Below, one piece after another: positions 59,389 to 64,000 of a stretch of DNA of 64,000 bases. A model generated the notes under the pieces. It made no database searches and was not told the origin of the DNA. It saw nothing but the letters and a program-made list of their open reading frames with translations. A program made the position numbers and the translations under genes. Origin of the DNA: Megalobrama amblycephala (lineage: Eukaryota > Chordata > Actinopteri > Cypriniformes > Xenocyprididae); contig NC_063044.1 in the NCBI RefSeq assembly GCF_018812025.1, positions 75,115,741 through 75,179,740 on the forward strand, written 5' to 3'. Position 1 is the first letter of the stretch. Each line of letters begins with the position of its first letter.

Positions 59389-62300
59389 ATGGCTGCGGCT
59401 CTATCTCGAGCTCTGAAATTACCAGGTAAGTGCAACATTAATCTAGAATAAGCGATCAAATGAATGACAGTATTGAACAGCGGTTCAGATGCGACGCGCG
59501 CGCTCGCGCCGCGCTGTGTTTTGTTCGGTGACGTCAGTGATGTGATTATCGGACGCTTCGTTCCGTTATATGCATTCAAATGCGACACGCGCCCGTCAGT
59601 GTTATCAGACCTTCACACGAGCGCGCAGATTCACCTGCACTGAGAACGACGTCTAAACGATGGCGATTATGTCATATTAAATCATACTGTAGATATCATA
59701 TGGTACATGAATGTGCAGTACCATGGTAAACGGCGGCGTCACGTGACCACAGTGGTTTCTGTAAAGAGAGGATTGTTCGCTACTTTCCAAAACAAGAGAA
59801 ACGGTGTATTTTCTCCAGGATGTGAAATGATTTAATTTTAATTGTGTATTTAGTTAAATGTATAGTTATGAAGAGTTTAATTTTAATTGTGTATTTAGTT
59901 AAATGATATGAAGAGTTTGTGGTGGTGCAGGTAAGAAGGGCTCAGATCTGGGCGAGTATGACCCGCTGACGCAGGCCGACAGCGAGGATGAGACGGAGGA
60001 CGACGATCTGGTCCTGAACTATCCTCGTAACGGTCTGAGCCCTGCGGTGGCCGACCTGAGGGACGAGGAGGAGGAGTTCGATGAGGAGGAGGAGTGGAGG
60101 GCACAGCGGCTGCAGAGAGAGGGGGCGGGGCATGTCGAAGAGGCGGGGCCGGGGCGGAGCCAGGGCGGAGACTCCGAGGAGAAGGTGGCGCGTGTGCGAG
60201 GGGCGGTGCGGACCGCCGCCTTCCTGCTGCCGCTGAGCTGCGCGGCGCTGCTGGTGCTGCTGTGCGCCTTTCTCATTCCCTGCCCGCAGGGGGCGCCGCA
60301 CCAGCCGCAGTGGGAGCGAGAGCTCGGAGACGTGGGCGGTGAGTGACACTCCACCTCATCACCTGTCACATCTACCTGCTGCCTCAACATGTGTTCTTCC
60401 TCTCAGGTGTGACGTCGCCGCCGCTGGCATTGTGGGACGTGGATGGAGACGGACTGGAGGACGTTTTGATTGGCGTCACGAACATCTCTAATGACAGTCA
60501 GCCAATGAACGCACAGAGCAAAGGTGAGCGGAGGAAGTGACGGAAGACGTAAAAACTCCCCGTTACAGTAGAATAGAGCGCAACAACAGCCGGTTCCGGA
60601 AGTAAAAACGATAACAATATCTACTGTAATAATAACGGCGATTACTATAATGAAAACTATAACGATAACTGTAACAATAACTATGATAACTATAATGATA
60701 AATGTAACGCTAACTGTAACAATAACTATAATGATAACTAATAACTATAGCGATAACTGTAACGATAACTAATGATAACTGTAATGAAAACTATAACGCT
60801 AACTAGCAATAACTATAACGATAAATGTAACGCTAACTGTAACAATAACTGTAGTGATAACGGTAGCAATAACTATGATAACTGTAATGATAAATGTTAC
60901 ATTAACTATGATAACTAATGATAATTATAATGTTAACTAGCGATAACTGTAACAATAACTATAATCATAACTATAATGATAACTGTAATGATAACTAGCA
61001 ATAACTAATAATAGAAAGTATAACAATAACTAGCGAAAACTGTAACGATAACTGTAACATTAACTATAATAACTATAATAAGCATAACGCTATCTGTAAC
61101 AACTATAATGATGACTGTAACAATAACTAATAATAGAAAGTATAACAATAACTAGCGAAAACTGTAACGATAACTGTAACATTAACTATAATAACTATAA
61201 TGATAAGCGTACTCCTAACTGTAACAACTATAATAATGACTGTAACAATAACTATAATGTTAACTGTAATGATAACTAATGATAACTGTAATGAAAACTA
61301 TAACGCTAACTAGCGATAACTATAACAATAAATGTAACGCTAACTGTAACAATAACTGTAGTGATAACGGTAACAATAACTATGATAACTGTAATGATAA
61401 ATGTTACATTAACTATGATAACTAATGATAATTATAATGTTAACTAGCGATAACTGTAACACTAACGATAAGTAAAATCATAACTGTAATAACTAGCAAT
61501 AACTAATAATAAAAACTATTAACAGTAACTAATGAAAACTGTAACATTAACTATGATAACTATAATGATAAATGTTACGTTAACTGTAACGATAACAAAT
61601 GATAACTGTAATAAAAACTATAACGACAACTATATAATGATAAATGTAACGCTAATTGTAACAAAAACTATAATGTAAACTATAACAATGACGATAACAA
61701 TTACTATAATGTTAACTGTAATGATAACTGTAGCTAACTATAACTATAATGGTAACACTATAATGAAAATGGTTACACTTTATTTCCGTGTCACAGTGTA
61801 ATTATACATTTAAGTACTAAGTAATAATAATAATTAATACTTACTTTAGGATGAGGGTTTGGTTTAGGGTTAATTGCATATAATTATACAAAATTTATAG
61901 TTATAACTACAGTAACTACATGTAACGTGTAACTGACATGGTAAAATAAAGAGTTACTGCGATAACTGTAACAATAACTATAATCATAACTGTAATGATA
62001 ACTGTAGCAATAACTAATAATAAAAACTATAACAATAACGAAAACTAACAATAACTGTAATGAAAATTATAATGATAAGTAACTATAACGATAAATGTAA
62101 CGCTAACTGTAACAATAACTATAGCTATAATGGCAACACGCTATAATGAAAACGGTTACACTTTATTTCCGTGTTACAGTGTAATTATACATTTAAGTAC
62201 TGAGTAATAATAATAATTGGTACTTACTTTAGGATGAGGGTTTGATTTAGGATTAGTTGCATGTAATTATGCATAATTTATAGTTATTACTACTGTAACT

Positions 62301-63312
62301 ACATGTAACATGTGTAACTGACACGGTAAAATAAAGAGTTACCATGAAAACTATAACGGTAACTGTAACAATGACTATAATGTTAACTGTAACGATAACG
62401 AATGATAACTGTAACAATGACAATGATAACTATAACGATAAATGTAACGCTAACTGTAACGATTACTATAATGATAGCTGTAACGAATGAATGGGAGTAT
62501 TCTTCCGGAACCAGCGCTGCTGTAAAAGTGGGCGGGCACTAATGCGCCCTCCTCCAGCAGAACAGTTGATGCGGCTCGTCCAATCAGAATGCTCGGTGTG
62601 TGTGCAGAGTTCAGCGTGTCGGCAGTGAGCGGCGTCGGCGGGCAGCTGCTGTGGACGAGGCCGCTGCGAGAGCCGCTGTTCTCCGTTCAGTGTGGACTGC
62701 AGACAGGAAGTACAGATCCACTGTGGAGGAAGCCGTCCTCCGCCTGCGTCCTGATCAGCTCCGGTCACATCATCACCGTGAACGCCTCCACAGGTCTCTC
62801 TCTCACACACAAACACACACACACACTCGCCCATGTGTGTGAGTGTGTGTGTGTTGATCATTAGTGTGTGTTTCAGGCCGGACGTGGTGGACGGCAGCTG
62901 TGGGTGACGTGGAGTCTCACGCGGTTCTGCTGCCTGATCTGGACGGAGACGCGTTCCCAGACCTGCTGATCGCAACACTTCCAGCAGACCAGGTGACCCC
63001 CCCCCACACACACACACATTTATACAGTCACATTTCTGCATCAGGGTGACGTTATTCAGCTGCTTCATGAATGTTTTCTTGTGGGACGGCTTTCACATCG
63101 TCTGCTGTTGAATCGTCTCAGGATAATACTGACATGATGTGGGTAATGGTGACGTCCTCAGGTGTCTGATCTGGCTCTGGTCCTGATCTCCGGACGGTCA
63201 GGAGCTCTGATTGGCCGGCCGGTGAACTTTAACCTCACGGCTCAGGGGAAGCTGATTGGTCCGCTGCTGCACGAGACGCTGAAGGGAGCCTATTATGTGC
63301 TGTTTGGACTGG
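59389..63312 (+). CDS. fam234b: FAM234B-like transmembrane protein (3' end beyond window)
   Basis: Six exons visible: 59389-59425, 59931-60338, 60407-60523, 62608-62793, 62877-62992, 63162-63312; 1,015 nt, in phase, no stop, continuing past the window. The N-terminus MAAALSRALKLPGKKGSDLG then EYDPLTQADSEDE is the FAM234B signature. An acidic cytosolic region (DEEEEFDEEEEW) is followed by one transmembrane segment at about residues 107-128 (FLLPLSCAALLVLLCAFLIP), giving a type II layout. The ectodomain shows FG-GAP-like calcium-loop motifs DVDGDGLEDVLI and DLDGDAFPDLLI and a beta-propeller-type pattern (LISGRSGALIGRPVNF). Molecular function is not established. Introns 3 and 6 carry satellite-like arrays. 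Confidence 0.92.
61771..61957. mobile_element. MITE-like element within the array, copy 1
   Basis: Ends GGTTACACTTTATTTCCGTG and CATGGTAAAATAAAGAGTTAC form an imperfect inverted pair. Non-coding, about 187 bp. Confidence 0.6.
62154..62342. mobile_element. MITE-like element within the array, copy 2
   Basis: Near-identical to the first copy, and the left flank (CTATAATGAAAA) is also shared, so the second copy arose by duplication of the surrounding array segment and not by a new insertion. Confidence 0.6.
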
Positions 63313-63364
63313 GTGAGTCTCGTTCCCGTGTCTGATCATGTGTCGAGCTGTTGCATGGATACGA

Positions 63365-64000
63365 GAAGAAAAAAAACAAGAAAAAAATTCAAGTTTTTGT
63401 AAATCTAAAATCAACATTATGACATACTTAGTCGAAATTGACATAAAAGTCAAAATTATGACTTAAACAGTTTAAATTATGACAATTCAAAATTATGGCA
63501 TGTTGAAATGATCATATACTAAGTTGAAAGTGACATAAAAGTCTAAATTGACATAAAACTTAAAAATGATGACTTAAAAAGTTGAAATTATCATATACAA
63601 AGTCAAAATTGACAGCTGAAATTATGAATTAAAAAGTTGAAATGATCATATACTAAGTCGAAAGTGACAAAAGTCAAAATTATGACTTAAAAAGTTTAAA
63701 TTATGACAATTCAAAATTACGACTTATGTCGAAATGATCATATACTAAGTCGAAAGTGACATAAAAGTCTAAATTGACATAAAACTTAAAAATGATGACT
63801 TAAAAAGTTGAAATTATCATATACAAAGTCAAAATTGACAGCTGAAATTATGAATTAAAAAGTTGAAATGATCATATACTAAGTCGAAATTGACATAAAA
63901 GTCTAAATTGACATAAAACTTAAAAATGATGACTTAAAAAGTTGAAATTATCATATACAAAGTCAAAATTGACAGTTGAAATTATGAATTAAAAAGTTGA
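63365..64000. repeat. AAATTATGAC-type satellite in fam234b intron 6
   Basis: Built from TATACTAAGTCGAAA, GACTTAAAAAGTTGAAATTA and related phrases. A phrase beginning GTCTAAATTGACAT recurs at 63,541, 63,767 and 63,901 (displacements 226 and 134 bp). Same family as the poldip3 intron array. Confidence 0.88.

Larger units (their letters stand above)
60590..62490. repeat. ATAACTGTAACGATA-type degenerate array in fam234b intron 3
   Basis: About 1.9 kb of 6-18 bp phrases such as ATAACTATAATG and TGTAACGCTAACTG. Longer blocks recur: a segment starting AATAATAGAAAGTATAACAA occurs near 61,006 and 61,128, and one around AATGTAACGCTAACTG near 60,825 and 61,330. Confidence 0.9.

Noticed and set aside
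60019..60390. Minus-strand frames opposite fam234b exon 2
   Set aside because: GC-rich shadow frames of a real plus-strand exon with family-specific motifs.

Overview
The window looks like a ray-finned fish nuclear genome, most probably a cyprinid (zebrafish/carp relatives). Evidence: short GT-AG vertebrate introns, an AT-rich background with CpG-rich promoters, very many DNA-transposon relics (Tc1, hAT, Harbinger), a DIRS tyrosine-recombinase-type retroelement, L1 and L2 LINEs, a V-SINE-like element, and a multicopy RING/B-box/SPRY (TRIM) family. The exact species cannot be read from the sequence. No bacterial-type features are present.

Left part (1 to about 41.8 kb): a segmentally duplicated TRIM cluster on the minus strand. 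Five copies are visible: A (enters from the left edge), B1 (exons 2-5 only), B2 (exons 1-5, no SPRY exon), and C and D (both complete and open across six exons). Each copy that keeps its 5' flank is followed there by the tail of a C-type lectin gene. In A and B the unit also includes the last two exons of a SOUL/heme-binding-protein gene and a Harbinger transposase relic. Blocks about 1-6,820 and 10,390-16,650 are close tandem copies. Later insertions tell the copies apart: a SINE in A, a shared short inverted-repeat element in A and B2, an L2 LINE downstream of C, a 3'-truncated L1 next to C, and a 5.4 kb DIRS element in intron 2 of D. A fossil Tc1 transposase tail sits in intron 1 of every copy and so predates the duplications.

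Right part (about 42 to 64 kb): ordinary single-copy genes, wbp2nl (-), rrp7a (-), poldip3 (-), a U12 minor-spliceosome snRNA (+) and fam234b (+, running off the right edge). Placement of U12 next to the poldip3 promoter matches the human 22q13.2 arrangement as I remember it. The introns are inflated by satellite-like arrays: a 30-31 bp minisatellite in wbp2nl and rrp7a, AAATTATGAC-type arrays in poldip3 and fam234b, and an ATAACTGTAACG-type array in fam234b.

Main points of interest: the U12 gene with recognisable promoter and 3' box; a gag-only DIRS element with inverted terminal repeats and an internal complementary region, inserted about 10 bp from a splice donor; the same minisatellite with the same boundary beside 3' splice sites of two unrelated adjacent genes; and several single-base frame breaks confined to poldip3. 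I did not find a clearly new molecular system. The gag-only DIRS derivative and the minisatellite/splice-site coincidence are the best candidates for something undescribed.
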